47,190 nt of DNA from a virus. Location of the stretch: positions 1 to 47,190 of the IMG/VR virus record IMGVR_UViG_3300025112_000024. One strand, 5' to 3'. Numbering within the stretch: position 1 is the stretch's first letter; the number at the start of each line of letters is the position of its first letter. Position numbers and translations under genes: made by a program. Shown one piece after another: positions 31,084 through 41,422 of this stretch. The notes below the pieces were generated by a model. That model did no database searches. It worked only from the letters and a program-made list of their open reading frames with translations, and was not told the DNA's origin.

Positions 31084-34000
31084 TGGGCGAGAGTCGATTT
31101 ACTCCCAATAAGAGAACATACGCAAAAAGAAATTTTGTTGATATTCTCGAACAGCTTACTCCCGAGGTTTATCAAACAGAAGACCTCACTATGAGTGGGA
31201 AGGGAGTAGGCGTAGCTTCTCAATTAATTAATGCAAATGTTAGAGTTGCAAATAATATATCACAAATTCTTCCCATTTCAGCGGTCCCGTATTCACAAAC
31301 CTCTAGTCTAAATAATATCTCAGGTATATCGCAATATTTTGTAAAACAAAATGAGCTTACTAAACTATCTCCTTATATTTTAGAGACTAAAATTCTAAAT
31401 CCCTTAGGAAGAAGTATTACCGAGTTCACAACGAGCGCGGGATTTGAGGAATACCTCTCTGGGACCCTCCTTCCCATTATCCAAAATGACACCAACAGTT
31501 TAATTGAGAACATTACAGTTGTTTCAGCGTTAAATGGAAACTCTGAGCCTAGTGCGGTTCATAATTATTTAACGGATGCTTTAGGGTGGTTTTATTTCCT
31601 TAATACCTCAGGAGGGGCTGATCTTAATAGAGATTGGGATCCCTCTTCCTATGTTCTGTCCGCATTTAATAGAGTGTATTTAGGAGACTCGTTCACTACT
31701 GTAGATGGGGTGAAGGGATTAATGAATCTGATTTGGAGAAACTACGGCATGAGTTCTCTCTTTGGAGAAATTACTGCTATACCTCCTGATCTTATTTCTG
31801 GTACGGCTTTATACACTAGCGGAAACCAGCAATTAGAGAAGTTAGAGACGATGGCAGACATCGTATATTCACCCCTGTATATCGATTCGCAGGACTATAA
31901 GGTCCAGAATACTTTTAACGATTTTATGGATGCGGGGACTTACATTGTAGATCAAACCTCCAAAGGCCCCCATCGTAAATTTTTAGAAGCTATCGGATAT
32001 AGTATGACAGATATTATGGATCAAGTGGATAGCCTAGGCTTGATCTATGACATTGAAAATGTCCCTGATAACTTTTTAGAGTATACGGCTCAGTTAATTG
32101 GGTGGAAGTTATTTGGACACTCAACTGATAAGTGGCGACAGCAGTTACGGAATGCGGTAGAGGTTTATAAGAGAAAGGGAACTTTAGATAGTATTCAGTA
32201 TGTAGTAAATTCTCTAATCAAAAATTCAGTATTTGATGTTTCAGGAAACGTGCAGGAGTTATGGGAATCCTATATTCCTTTCTTATGTTGGTACGCGCTC
32301 GCAACGGAAAGTCCTCATTTCTCCAAGATGACGAGTTGGACGCAAGCTAAAGCCAATAGGGCAGGAGTGTATACATTCTCTCCTAGTAGCTTAGTGGATA
32401 ATATCAAACTTACTGTTGATTATATTCTTCTAGATCTTTATAAGGCATACCCAGACCACTTTATCTTCTTTGGAGATAAGTTTCCAGTCTATAGGTTTGT
32501 AACGGTTAATAAAGACGGCACCGCAGGAGACTTGTATACTACAATTTATGAACCAAACGCTAAACCGTATCACTTTCATCCGCGCTCAAGTAGACGCTTT
32601 AAGGCTTTAGGAGAGCAAGCAAAACAGCACAAAGAGTGGAGACAGTTTCAAGCCGCAATAAGTTACGGACCTTTCGGACCTGGAGTTTACATGGCAGGGG
32701 AAGAACACCCCACCGATACTAGACCCACGTATTTATCAGCAACGGGTGATCCTTATTTTGTTTTTTCTTTCCGTCAACAAAAGAACTTTCCCATTCCCCC
32801 GTTTGAGGAGGAGAAATATTACCGTGATTGTTCTATGACTGCGGACATGTTGGCGTTTTTAATGAATCGCTTAAAATGTTTCGGTGTACAGAATCCGTTT
32901 AGGGACCAAATGCATGACTATATTTTAAGCAGTACGGTCACAGCGAGTTCTAATTTAGGCAGTCTTAATGAGTGGCTCTTCTTTGATACTTCTTCTCACT
33001 TACCTCCAAACTATGATAAGATTTTATGGAACATTTCTAAGTATACTTATAATGTTTTAGGATTGTGGAATGGAAAATCTTCTCACCTTTTCGTTGATTA
33101 TGATAATACGGACTTTAATTTTGCTAAGACTACCTTAGAAGGAGACTCTAAGACTGCTCTTTATGAGGCTGCTAGAATTATAAAGAGGTTTGTTCCTGCG
33201 CACGCTATTCCTCGCATCAATATTAATGCAAGTGCTTCTGAGACTCTATCTTTTTCCGCTACGAACTGGGATTATGTTTCTTTAAATAAAGGGGATAACG
33301 GATTTCCTAAACTAGGTACCTCTTCTGTTTTGGCAGGTTTTGAAACGAGTGGTGTTGATATGGGAGGCCCTCCAGGATCACATCATGGAAGAGATCAATT
33401 CAATACCTTTAAGCGAGGAGATGTTGATGTATTTCCTGACGATTTAATCTCGTCTTCCTTAGCACTTACCAATGTTCCCCGCAGAGCTTTAAGGCGAAGA
33501 AATTATAGGTTCCTCTTACCTCAGGAGGGATACCATGATCGAGGAGGATTTAACGGTCCCGTCAATTGGGATACTTCCACTATGGAATTTGGTCTACGAG
33601 GAGGAGAGGAACCAGCGTCAGGCTTAGGAGAACTTACTCTTGGGTATCTCTACTCAGCTAACGCCTTCTATCCCATCCACGACGTAGGAACTCTGTCAGG
33701 CGTTTGGCATCAGTGTGAGGATTTGGGCTCACCACGGAGCTTCTCAGGGGCTCCTACGAGCAGGACGTACCCCTACCGTGGACTAAGCTCTTCTCCCCTT
33801 CTTGGACTGGGTGAGAAGAGGTGGACAAACATAGGAAACTTTAAATTTGCGGCATGGGGAACACCTGCGGCTGGGGGTTTAAACATGAATGATTCTACTG
33901 ATATGGATTCTACCATTATCCGTGTCAGTACTACTAACCAAGCGGGAACAAGTTTACATACTAATCCAAATGGAACCTTTAATCCAATCAACTTAAAGAG

Positions 34001-35942
34001 TGGAGATAAGATAGCAATAATTAGCACAGCCCCTACGACTAATGCATCTGAGAGGCTTGTATTTGATGTTACTGGTACAGCTACCTCAGCCGCGAATTAC
34101 TTTAATTTACCTGTTTCCTATGCGTATGGAGATGATTCTAACTTCTGGAATCACTCAAGTGATTATGCTGATGTGTACATCATAACCACAGAGGGAGGCC
34201 AAGCGCATCATCAAGATAGAGGCCAACTACCTCCAATATACGCAACCATGCATAAGCTATATGAGCGTCAAGCTCTGGAGATGGCAAAGAATCTAATTGC
34301 TAGTGACCCCTCGGCATATTCTGCGAGCGCAGATTGGCGTAATATGGAGCAATCTCTAGCAAATTCGGGAATCGCAAGTGGGTATACTGGGGACACTTTT
34401 GATATCTATAGAGACTTCAAGTTCGGTAGAGGACTTCATAAAACCTTTGCTGACTACTGCTTCTACTATAATCGACATGCTTTAGGTAGAAATGAGATGT
34501 ATAATACAGGTCCTAATATCTTTGCCCACATATTTGGACAGGGTTTATACAATTGTGATTTCTCTATAAAGGGAAAATATGTTTCTCCGACGCTGCAGGG
34601 AAGCTTTATAGCTTCTAGCATAAACTCGTCGATCCCTATTAACGGAGGAGCTTCAGGGGTATTCTCCACATCTGCTGTGTACGCCGTGGATACGCCTAAT
34701 GGTTATGCCTCTGGAACTTACATTGCTAGTGCTAGTGACCAATACGTTCTTCCTATGTCGGGGACGTTTATCCCAGGAAAAGATCTTAACGCAGAGTTTA
34801 GAAATGCTAAGATTCTTAGCGGTATTGAATTTGTACAAACTTCAGGAGCCCCTTCGTCTAATGAATTTAGAATCTTTAAATTAGATCCCTCTTTTGCTGT
34901 ACCAGAGCAAGAGAATTTTTTAATTCAGAATACAGTAATTAAGCAAAAGTCTCATGGAGGATTACCGAGAGTAAGATTTGATTTATCGTCTTATGGTCCA
35001 AGAAGGAATTACTTTATTCAAGATCACACATTCTCTTTATGCATTAGTGCTTTAGTAGGAGATGATAATAGATACGATACAGGAGGGGAACGTATGGGTG
35101 TTTGGATCCACACTAATGCTACCTCTGGGTATATGTGGAGTTTTGTGCCTAACAGTTCTCCTTATGTTACTGAAAGTAATCGCCTCGTAGATGGTAGATG
35201 GATTTTCCATAAAGAATCAGATTTAAGTATTAGAGAAGTAACACAAAATCTAGCTTTCATCCATTCATTTGAATATAAGAGAAAGAGAGAAAGAGAGGAC
35301 GAAACGTACAGGTGTTTGGGAAATATAGATGTTTACGGCTCGGATACTGTGAATAATGCGTCTTTACTTGATCTAACAAGCAGAGATTTAAGTAAGATAA
35401 AAATTAAATTTGATACTAGAAACTATTCCATCTATAATAATATGGAATATTCACAGGTTATTCCTGTTCCTGAAGAGGTGTACAAATTCGATGATGGGGT
35501 TCATACTTCTGCGACCAACTATTATGTGGAAGTTTTTCTGATGCCTACAGTTGATTATAATAAATATCTATTAATTGATAATATTCAATTATATGATGAG
35601 ACTCAAAGGGATAACGCAGGGATAGGAACGGGGTATGGGATTAAAACCAAAGGGACGCCGCTGCGTCCATTTGTAAAAGAAGATAAATTAGAGTTAGAGA
35701 GAGACGAAGTGCAAAACGTATTAAAATTCTTTACAGGGCTTATGGGGTCAGGGGTAGGTATGTACGCTACTACGTATGCATCTAGGGATAAGGATATTAC
35801 GTCTACCATTATGGAGCATCGTGGAGGAAGCCGCATCAACTACAGACTTCATCCTTACTGGATGCCTTATGCAGTCGCCGATGCCAAGGCTCACGCTACG
35901 CCTAAGACCGACCAACTAATTGATTTGGAGGTGCGTAACTGA
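31083..35942 (+). CDS. giant gp7-like wedge protein with gpI-type domain (1619 aa)
   Basis: Located after gp6, like T4 gp7 (1032 aa) but half as long again. Residues 1-300 include an early FVDILEQLTPEVYQTEDL block. At about 320-380 it carries GLIYDIENVPDNFLEYTAQL, then IGWKLFGHSTDKWRQQLRNA and YKRKGTLDSIQYVV, the signature of the phage tail protein I family (gpI), which in contractile systems fills the gp7 place. The remaining 1200 residues are beta-rich with Gly/Ser-rich stretches (GDKFPVYRFV, VGVWIHTNATSGYMW) and probably form several peripheral domains, maybe for fibre attachment. It is the longest complete gene of the window. Confidence 0.72.
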   Translation: MGESRFTPNKRTYAKRNFVDILEQLTPEVYQTEDLTMSGKGVGVASQLINANVRVANNISQILPISAVPYSQTSSLNNISGISQYFVKQNELTKLSPYILETKILNPLGRSITEFTTSAGFEEYLSGTLLPIIQNDTNSLIENITVVSALNGNSEPSAVHNYLTDALGWFYFLNTSGGADLNRDWDPSSYVLSAFNRVYLGDSFTTVDGVKGLMNLIWRNYGMSSLFGEITAIPPDLISGTALYTSGNQQLEKLETMADIVYSPLYIDSQDYKVQNTFNDFMDAGTYIVDQTSKGPHRKFLEAIGYSMTDIMDQVDSLGLIYDIENVPDNFLEYTAQLIGWKLFGHSTDKWRQQLRNAVEVYKRKGTLDSIQYVVNSLIKNSVFDVSGNVQELWESYIPFLCWYALATESPHFSKMTSWTQAKANRAGVYTFSPSSLVDNIKLTVDYILLDLYKAYPDHFIFFGDKFPVYRFVTVNKDGTAGDLYTTIYEPNAKPYHFHPRSSRRFKALGEQAKQHKEWRQFQAAISYGPFGPGVYMAGEEHPTDTRPTYLSATGDPYFVFSFRQQKNFPIPPFEEEKYYRDCSMTADMLAFLMNRLKCFGVQNPFRDQMHDYILSSTVTASSNLGSLNEWLFFDTSSHLPPNYDKILWNISKYTYNVLGLWNGKSSHLFVDYDNTDFNFAKTTLEGDSKTALYEAARIIKRFVPAHAIPRININASASETLSFSATNWDYVSLNKGDNGFPKLGTSSVLAGFETSGVDMGGPPGSHHGRDQFNTFKRGDVDVFPDDLISSSLALTNVPRRALRRRNYRFLLPQEGYHDRGGFNGPVNWDTSTMEFGLRGGEEPASGLGELTLGYLYSANAFYPIHDVGTLSGVWHQCEDLGSPRSFSGAPTSRTYPYRGLSSSPLLGLGEKRWTNIGNFKFAAWGTPAAGGLNMNDSTDMDSTIIRVSTTNQAGTSLHTNPNGTFNPINLKSGDKIAIISTAPTTNASERLVFDVTGTATSAANYFNLPVSYAYGDDSNFWNHSSDYADVYIITTEGGQAHHQDRGQLPPIYATMHKLYERQALEMAKNLIASDPSAYSASADWRNMEQSLANSGIASGYTGDTFDIYRDFKFGRGLHKTFADYCFYYNRHALGRNEMYNTGPNIFAHIFGQGLYNCDFSIKGKYVSPTLQGSFIASSINSSIPINGGASGVFSTSAVYAVDTPNGYASGTYIASASDQYVLPMSGTFIPGKDLNAEFRNAKILSGIEFVQTSGAPSSNEFRIFKLDPSFAVPEQENFLIQNTVIKQKSHGGLPRVRFDLSSYGPRRNYFIQDHTFSLCISALVGDDNRYDTGGERMGVWIHTNATSGYMWSFVPNSSPYVTESNRLVDGRWIFHKESDLSIREVTQNLAFIHSFEYKRKREREDETYRCLGNIDVYGSDTVNNASLLDLTSRDLSKIKIKFDTRNYSIYNNMEYSQVIPVPEEVYKFDDGVHTSATNYYVEVFLMPTVDYNKYLLIDNIQLYDETQRDNAGIGTGYGIKTKGTPLRPFVKEDKLELERDEVQNVLKFFTGLMGSGVGMYATTYASRDKDITSTIMEHRGGSRINYRLHPYWMPYAVADAKAHATPKTDQLIDLEVRN

Positions 35943-37135
35943 TGAGAGGCCAGATTGAAGTTTACTCAGGAGACAAGCTTCTTTTAAGGGAGAGTAATCT
36001 CATCATGGATGGAGCTAGTGAACTCCTAGCTGACATAATGAGTATATCCCCGTCAGTGTCTTCTTTAGGCAATTCTGATTGGAACACAGATAAAAATACT
36101 AGCTCTATATTGGATGCATCAAACTATCGAATTGCTGCAATATCTTTTGGTACTGCTGCTAGTTCTTATCAAAATAACGCTCACGAGTACTTGGAAAATA
36201 AAGCTCTTTTACTTTCAGGAAATACTGGCTCACGGTTTAGAGGAGCCTCGGCTCTCTGCTTATATCTTCAATATGGAGGAGATAGCGCAAATAATGACGG
36301 TGATCCAGTAGGTGGTTTAGCACAATCATATAACCCTGTTCCAGCGTTAACAAGTCCTCCTAACCCCGCTCTGTCTGGGCTTGAAGTACAAAGTGATGTA
36401 TCCGCAATCGTAGGAGCTATCCCAGTCAGTTCGGTTATCGCAGGTAATGGACAGAACTTAAATCTCATCCCTAGAGAGTATCACTACGCTCGACTCCTAA
36501 ACACAGATCTTTCTTCTCTTTCTAGTGTAGCTGCATCATTTATAGGCTGTTGGCCCGAAGGGAGCGGGGCAGGAGGTACGGGGGTATCTGGATTTTCGGG
36601 TACAGACTTCGTTCCTGGGGATGTGTGTTATAGTCGAACCTTTACTGGTCATTTCAATGAAGCATCGTCTATGGACACTTCAGGCTTTGTGAATATGATT
36701 ATGTCCAGTGTACCTAATACAGACGGAGGGCATCCAGACGGATACGGTTTAAGTAGTGCTTTTAGTGGGCTCACCTTATCCGCAAGTGTAGACTCCAATA
36801 TGTCGTGGTCCAGCACAGGAGAGGTTGTTCATATCGTTGGTATAGGCGCAGATGATTTGGCTATGGCAACATTGTATGGAGGCATATATAATATGGGACT
36901 TTGGACTATTGATGTAGGTAAAACACTTCAAGAAGGAAATACTCCCCCTTATTCCTTTGATCCCCTAAATAATCCTAGGAAGTATAGACTGTTTTCTACT
37001 AAATCGTTGACAAAAAATCTGGGTTATGCTAGAACTGTTCAAACAGGTACCGCAGGAACTATCTATCCTGCCTTAGATAACTACGAAAACCTAGTTATAA
37101 AATGGAGAATATATTTTAATCAATTAGCCACATGA
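35942..37135 (+). CDS. baseplate or fibre-associated protein (397 aa)
   Basis: The start MRGQIEVYSGDKLLLRESNL and SNLIMDGASELLADIM resembles the N-terminus of the next gene (GHLTIIKQYTDG, HNIIVSGMGTGLAAL), and the end NLVIKWRIYFNQLAT resembles its FSLIFRWTINF. Both look like a beta-sandwich in which a long variable middle is inserted (here about 300 residues, Ser/Gly-rich). W-x-I-x-F at the very C-terminus recurs in phage tail proteins of unknown fold. It starts at the stop of the gp7-like gene (TGATG). Possibly gp8-like by position, but no sequence support. Confidence 0.6.
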   Translation: MRGQIEVYSGDKLLLRESNLIMDGASELLADIMSISPSVSSLGNSDWNTDKNTSSILDASNYRIAAISFGTAASSYQNNAHEYLENKALLLSGNTGSRFRGASALCLYLQYGGDSANNDGDPVGGLAQSYNPVPALTSPPNPALSGLEVQSDVSAIVGAIPVSSVIAGNGQNLNLIPREYHYARLLNTDLSSLSSVAASFIGCWPEGSGAGGTGVSGFSGTDFVPGDVCYSRTFTGHFNEASSMDTSGFVNMIMSSVPNTDGGHPDGYGLSSAFSGLTLSASVDSNMSWSSTGEVVHIVGIGADDLAMATLYGGIYNMGLWTIDVGKTLQEGNTPPYSFDPLNNPRKYRLFSTKSLTKNLGYARTVQTGTAGTIYPALDNYENLVIKWRIYFNQLAT

Positions 37136-37758
37136 AAAGTTTTACAGAAGAAATGGGAATTACAGGACACCTTACTATCATTAAACAATATACTGATGGT
37201 CAGGAAGAAGTGGTATTTGATGATCATAATATTATTGTTTCAGGAATGGGGACGGGATTAGCTGCATTGTTTACAGGATCTGGTTCTAACTCAATTTTAG
37301 ATTATCAAATTGATAGATTTCAGTTAGGCACTTCAGGTCGAGCTACTGGAGTAGCAACGGATGTTTTAGAGGTTAGTAGTACTTATCAACTTTCAGGGGC
37401 TATTACTAAATCTCAATATGGAGGAGGGAGTAATCTCTTTATAGAGGAAGCAAATTTAATTCGTCCTATAGGTGCTTGGGGTAATAATATAGCATTCGCG
37501 TTAGTACCAGCAGGTAAGATTACTAAAATTAGTGATACTTCCGTGAGGTATACTTTAGTAGCGGATGAAGAATGTGCAAATGGTTTAGTAGATTCATTAG
37601 GGAATACAGGATATTTATCTGAAGTGGGACTATTTTTAAAGAATCCTTTTGGGACAACGGATGCCGATAGTTCTATGTTAGCGGCATATCGAACATTTAC
37701 TGCAATAGAAAAAACTAGTGATTTTAGTTTAATATTTAGATGGACAATTAATTTCTGA
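37132..37758 (+). CDS. baseplate or fibre-associated protein, paralogue of upstream gene (208 aa)
   Basis: A compact version of the upstream protein: GHLTIIKQYTDGQEEVVFDD, HNIIVSGMGTGLAALFTG, then YQIDRFQLGTSG, GYLSEVGLFLKNPFG and a C-terminal FTAIEKTSDFSLIFRWTINF. The L-E/S-E-V-G-L-F block followed by K-T-x-x-F-x-x-x-x-x-W-x-I-x-F is typical of small phage tail proteins located next to fibres. It overlaps the upstream gene by 4 nt and precedes the beta-helix gene by 1 nt. The function is unknown; adaptor between wedge and fibre is a guess. Confidence 0.62.
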   Translation: MKSFTEEMGITGHLTIIKQYTDGQEEVVFDDHNIIVSGMGTGLAALFTGSGSNSILDYQIDRFQLGTSGRATGVATDVLEVSSTYQLSGAITKSQYGGGSNLFIEEANLIRPIGAWGNNIAFALVPAGKITKISDTSVRYTLVADEECANGLVDSLGNTGYLSEVGLFLKNPFGTTDADSSMLAAYRTFTAIEKTSDFSLIFRWTINF

Positions 37759-37759
37759 T

Positions 37760-40700
37760 ATGGTATTTATACGAGGTGACATATACACATCAAGCGGAAG
37801 CACTCCCTTATTTAATTCTTGGACTCCTTATGTGTCCAAGTTTGATACTAGTACCTTTTACAATTGGGAAGAAGATAATGTTCCTTTGTATGACCTAGAG
37901 GAGAGGACTTATGAGCTTTGGGAGCAACAAGGCTTTCCAACGTCTGCCGTTCCTGGAATGTCTTTAGTTGTTTCGGGAAGCGCACCCACGGCAGATCTCC
38001 AAGCAAATTCAAGAATATTCACAACAGTAAGCTCATGTATTGCCGCGCTCCCTAAAGTTATTAGATTTCCCGTCCTTATAGAAGTGGCTAACTTTGGGGA
38101 TCTGGGAGCTTTAGAGCTACATGATTTCCGACTTGAGGAGAAGGGGTCTATTGAAATTATAAATAGAAACTTTGTACGAGACTACACCTCATCTTCTTTA
38201 GTAAAATCAGTAGCTAGTGTTGGAGGTAATACACTACTTACTTCTTATGAATCAGGAGATGTTAGTGGAACTCTATTCTCTGGGACCTCCGAAGATTGTT
38301 CCATTTCAGCACTTAGTATTAGCAGTACTGTTAATAATGGAGGGGGGAGGGATGCCCTTTATCGCTATAGTGCTGTGAACAGTGTTCTTTACCCACAATT
38401 CACTGATAGAGTTGGATGCTTAAATGTAGGCATTAAAAATGCTTCAGCTACGTTCCTTCCTGGTACAGCGGGAGTATTTGGGATTCAAACATACGAGCAA
38501 TCAGACACAGACACCCAATTAGCTATCAATGATGTTAGTGCGGTCAATCAGTTTACAGGTGCGCGATTATTACGAAGCGTCCCTGTTGTAGATACAACGA
38601 AGGCAGGAGGAAATATTTATGGTAATTCTCTTTATAAGTTAAGTATACGAAATTGCGTAGGTCCTATCTATATTAGAAATTTCTTTGTAGACGGAGAATC
38701 AGCGATTGGAGGAGGAGGCCGAGATAATGGAATTGAGGTCAGCGATTCGGATGTTGTACTAGAGAATTGCACAGCCGTAAGATGTAACAATGCAGGCTTC
38801 TACTTGCAAAATTCTAATGTAACTTTATCTAGATCTGCATTTTCTTATAGAAATTATTCCCGAGATACGACTAACACTAGAGTTACTGAAAAAGGTGCAG
38901 GCTTACAAGCGTTTAATAGCCATATTACTTTAAGTGCTGTGGTCTCAGGTACTCACGCTACTAATACTGAGCTACGTCCACCATACGCACACAACCCAGG
39001 ACTAGACCTTCCTGCGTCAGGGTATGATACTGTGTTTTCTATGTCTAGAAACTATGTAGGATTTGATCTACATAATAGCCGAATGGAGGGCGGGTTGGCT
39101 AGATCTGCTGCTGCTCTTCCATACACTGGGGGGATGATTAATACGGAGCTTAATACAGGCTATGGTCTAATAGCTAAAAACTCTTCGTTAAATATCAAGG
39201 GTCTTTTTGATATCTACGGAAACAAAAAAGGCTCTCAACTTAACAATACAGAGCTACAGGTTGAGCAGATTTGCGTAGAAGATCATACTAGTGAAGGGTT
39301 TGTTTGTGATAATTCAAAAATTCTTTACAATACATTTGTTATTAACGGAAACTCCGTAAGCCCTGGAATAACCACAGGCCAAGCTACTAGAAAACAGTAT
39401 GATTTCCGAGCGAATGGACAGCACATTGTTCTGCGAAATAACTCCAGCTTTGAATTAAAAAGAAAAAATCATCTTCCAGAAAAGTATGGGCATATGATTT
39501 TTAGTGGAGCCCATGGAGTTGTTAACAATGCTACGGGGATAGGGTTTGGAATTCTTCCTGCGATTTCGCTAGAAAGCAACTCTTATGCAAACTTTATTCA
39601 CTCTACAATGTACCGAGACGCAGCAGAAGTAGCTCTAAAAACTGTGTCTCCTGGAATGTTGTTACGCTCTAAAGATTCCTCCGAAGCTGAATTCTTTGGC
39701 ACAAAAAATGGAGCTACTGTTTTAGTTGGGCCTGCGGCGTACCAAAAGCAGCAGTATGTTGCAGGTATTGCGGCAGAAAATAATTCAAAGCTAGGCTTGC
39801 ACGGTCCCACTTGTATCGCTCAATTTGGAGTGGATGCATTAGTAGAAAATAATTCTGTACTCGATATTGGGCCACCTCGCGTTAGGGATACTTACGCATT
39901 AGACGGTAGTGGATTCGATTTAAGTGCTCCAGGTAATCACACTTCCGTAGAGCTTCATTCTACTAGGGCCTGCTTGGTTGCTAATCACAACTCTGTTATT
40001 AACATGAATGATTGTGGGGATTACCACAATTTCTGGGGAGAATATTCTCATGGGCGTACAATGCTTATGACTATGACACAAGATTATAAGACTAATGACA
40101 ATCTTGATATAAGTGGTCTTATTAAGAATGGCTCCATTCAATTCTATCCTAACCCTCAAATACGAACAGGAATTACGAGCAACTATTTAGACGATTTAAC
40201 AGGAAATGCGGCGAGAGCATTCAGTTGGATGCCGTTCCCCACGTTTACCGAAAAAACACGAAACAATCAATACCTTATTACTACAGATTTCTTAGCTGGT
40301 GCGGTAATGTCCACTGAAGAGTTGGAAGATGTTACCCAGGGTGGCGTATGTATTAGAGCAGTGGATGGCAGCAAGGTAAATGTTACGAACGTTCACTTCC
40401 CTATAGGAACTGCTAATAGTCCTCTGGACGGGGCATACTACAATGCGAGCGGAGACACTTGTAGCCGATTAATGATTTGGAATATTGCTGATAATTCAGA
40501 ACTAAAGGTAGCCTTTACTTCTGTAAGTGGATGTTACCCTTCAGATGTAGGTTATCATGGCCCTAGTGCGGTCTGGACCTCGGCCCTCGCCCCTGATGAT
40601 TATACATCCCCTGGGCTTCTTCCTGTTCCTGCTTCTGGGGCTCCATCAGGGACTCCAGACACAGGAAGATTGAGTGTTTTAGACACCTTTGGTCGAGGTT

Positions 40701-41422
40701 CTGTGTCTGGTTTATGGTTAGTTCCTAGCGGAGTGGGAGTAAATGATCCTTTTGGTCGATATTTCCCCGTCAGTGGACATATAAATGATGAGACTGAAAA
40801 ACTTTTAGGTGGCGCAGGATTAGCAACAGCAGGAAACCTTACTCTCAATCCAAAGACTGTGTATGGAGCATCAGGATCTAGTTTCCTTAATCAAGGAGTC
40901 TTTAGGATTTACTTCTCACCTAATTCATGCACTAAATTCTTAGCACATGATGCTACTTTTGGTTACAATAAAGGAGCCTTCCCTCACGACGGTGTTCCCG
41001 TAACTTGGATGACGGGGGCTGCAAACCAAGTGTTTGCTCAGGGCTACAATATGTCTGCGCCAGTGTCAGCAATTGTCCCTGTAGGAAGTACTTCTCTTAG
41101 CTCTCTATATCCGAATTTATTAAAAATTAGTGATTGGGATGCTACGCCTTTAGGTGCTGTCCCTACGGGGCTTGCGATGTCGGGATTTTATTACTGTAAA
41201 GAGTTCTTAGATGATAACCCAACTCAATGTATGTTAGATGAGTCTGCAGCTAATACGTTTGCGAATGCTAAAAATGCCGCTTTAGGAGGCTCGGGAAGAC
41301 CTAAAAGAGCTACGATTTATAGGTCGGGAGACAATACAGAACTTGGGGCTGAAGCTTATGATGGCTCTGCAATTAAAGGATTTAGATCAGCAAACATTTT
41401 TGATCTTAAGAGGATGGATTAA
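37760..41422 (+). CDS. beta-helix tail spike or fibre (1220 aa)
   Basis: The N-terminal segment FYNWEEDNVPLYDLEERTYE (about 31-50) is shared with the next gene and is probably the baseplate anchor. From about 100 to 800 the chain has pectate-lyase-like right-handed beta-helix rungs: IEVSDSDVVLENCTAVRCNN, GFYLQNSNVTLSRSAFSYRN and LIAKNSSLNIKGLFDIYGNK, with a regular N-S/N-x-V/I-x-L/I ladder. This is the fold of tail spikes that bind or cleave polysaccharide; no catalytic residues can be named. The C-terminal 350 residues are Gly/Ser-rich. No SD; translation probably coupled to the upstream gene. Confidence 0.72.
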   Translation: MVFIRGDIYTSSGSTPLFNSWTPYVSKFDTSTFYNWEEDNVPLYDLEERTYELWEQQGFPTSAVPGMSLVVSGSAPTADLQANSRIFTTVSSCIAALPKVIRFPVLIEVANFGDLGALELHDFRLEEKGSIEIINRNFVRDYTSSSLVKSVASVGGNTLLTSYESGDVSGTLFSGTSEDCSISALSISSTVNNGGGRDALYRYSAVNSVLYPQFTDRVGCLNVGIKNASATFLPGTAGVFGIQTYEQSDTDTQLAINDVSAVNQFTGARLLRSVPVVDTTKAGGNIYGNSLYKLSIRNCVGPIYIRNFFVDGESAIGGGGRDNGIEVSDSDVVLENCTAVRCNNAGFYLQNSNVTLSRSAFSYRNYSRDTTNTRVTEKGAGLQAFNSHITLSAVVSGTHATNTELRPPYAHNPGLDLPASGYDTVFSMSRNYVGFDLHNSRMEGGLARSAAALPYTGGMINTELNTGYGLIAKNSSLNIKGLFDIYGNKKGSQLNNTELQVEQICVEDHTSEGFVCDNSKILYNTFVINGNSVSPGITTGQATRKQYDFRANGQHIVLRNNSSFELKRKNHLPEKYGHMIFSGAHGVVNNATGIGFGILPAISLESNSYANFIHSTMYRDAAEVALKTVSPGMLLRSKDSSEAEFFGTKNGATVLVGPAAYQKQQYVAGIAAENNSKLGLHGPTCIAQFGVDALVENNSVLDIGPPRVRDTYALDGSGFDLSAPGNHTSVELHSTRACLVANHNSVINMNDCGDYHNFWGEYSHGRTMLMTMTQDYKTNDNLDISGLIKNGSIQFYPNPQIRTGITSNYLDDLTGNAARAFSWMPFPTFTEKTRNNQYLITTDFLAGAVMSTEELEDVTQGGVCIRAVDGSKVNVTNVHFPIGTANSPLDGAYYNASGDTCSRLMIWNIADNSELKVAFTSVSGCYPSDVGYHGPSAVWTSALAPDDYTSPGLLPVPASGAPSGTPDTGRLSVLDTFGRGSVSGLWLVPSGVGVNDPFGRYFPVSGHINDETEKLLGGAGLATAGNLTLNPKTVYGASGSSFLNQGVFRIYFSPNSCTKFLAHDATFGYNKGAFPHDGVPVTWMTGAANQVFAQGYNMSAPVSAIVPVGSTSLSSLYPNLLKISDWDATPLGAVPTGLAMSGFYYCKEFLDDNPTQCMLDESAANTFANAKNAALGGSGRPKRATIYRSGDNTELGAEAYDGSAIKGFRSANIFDLKRMD

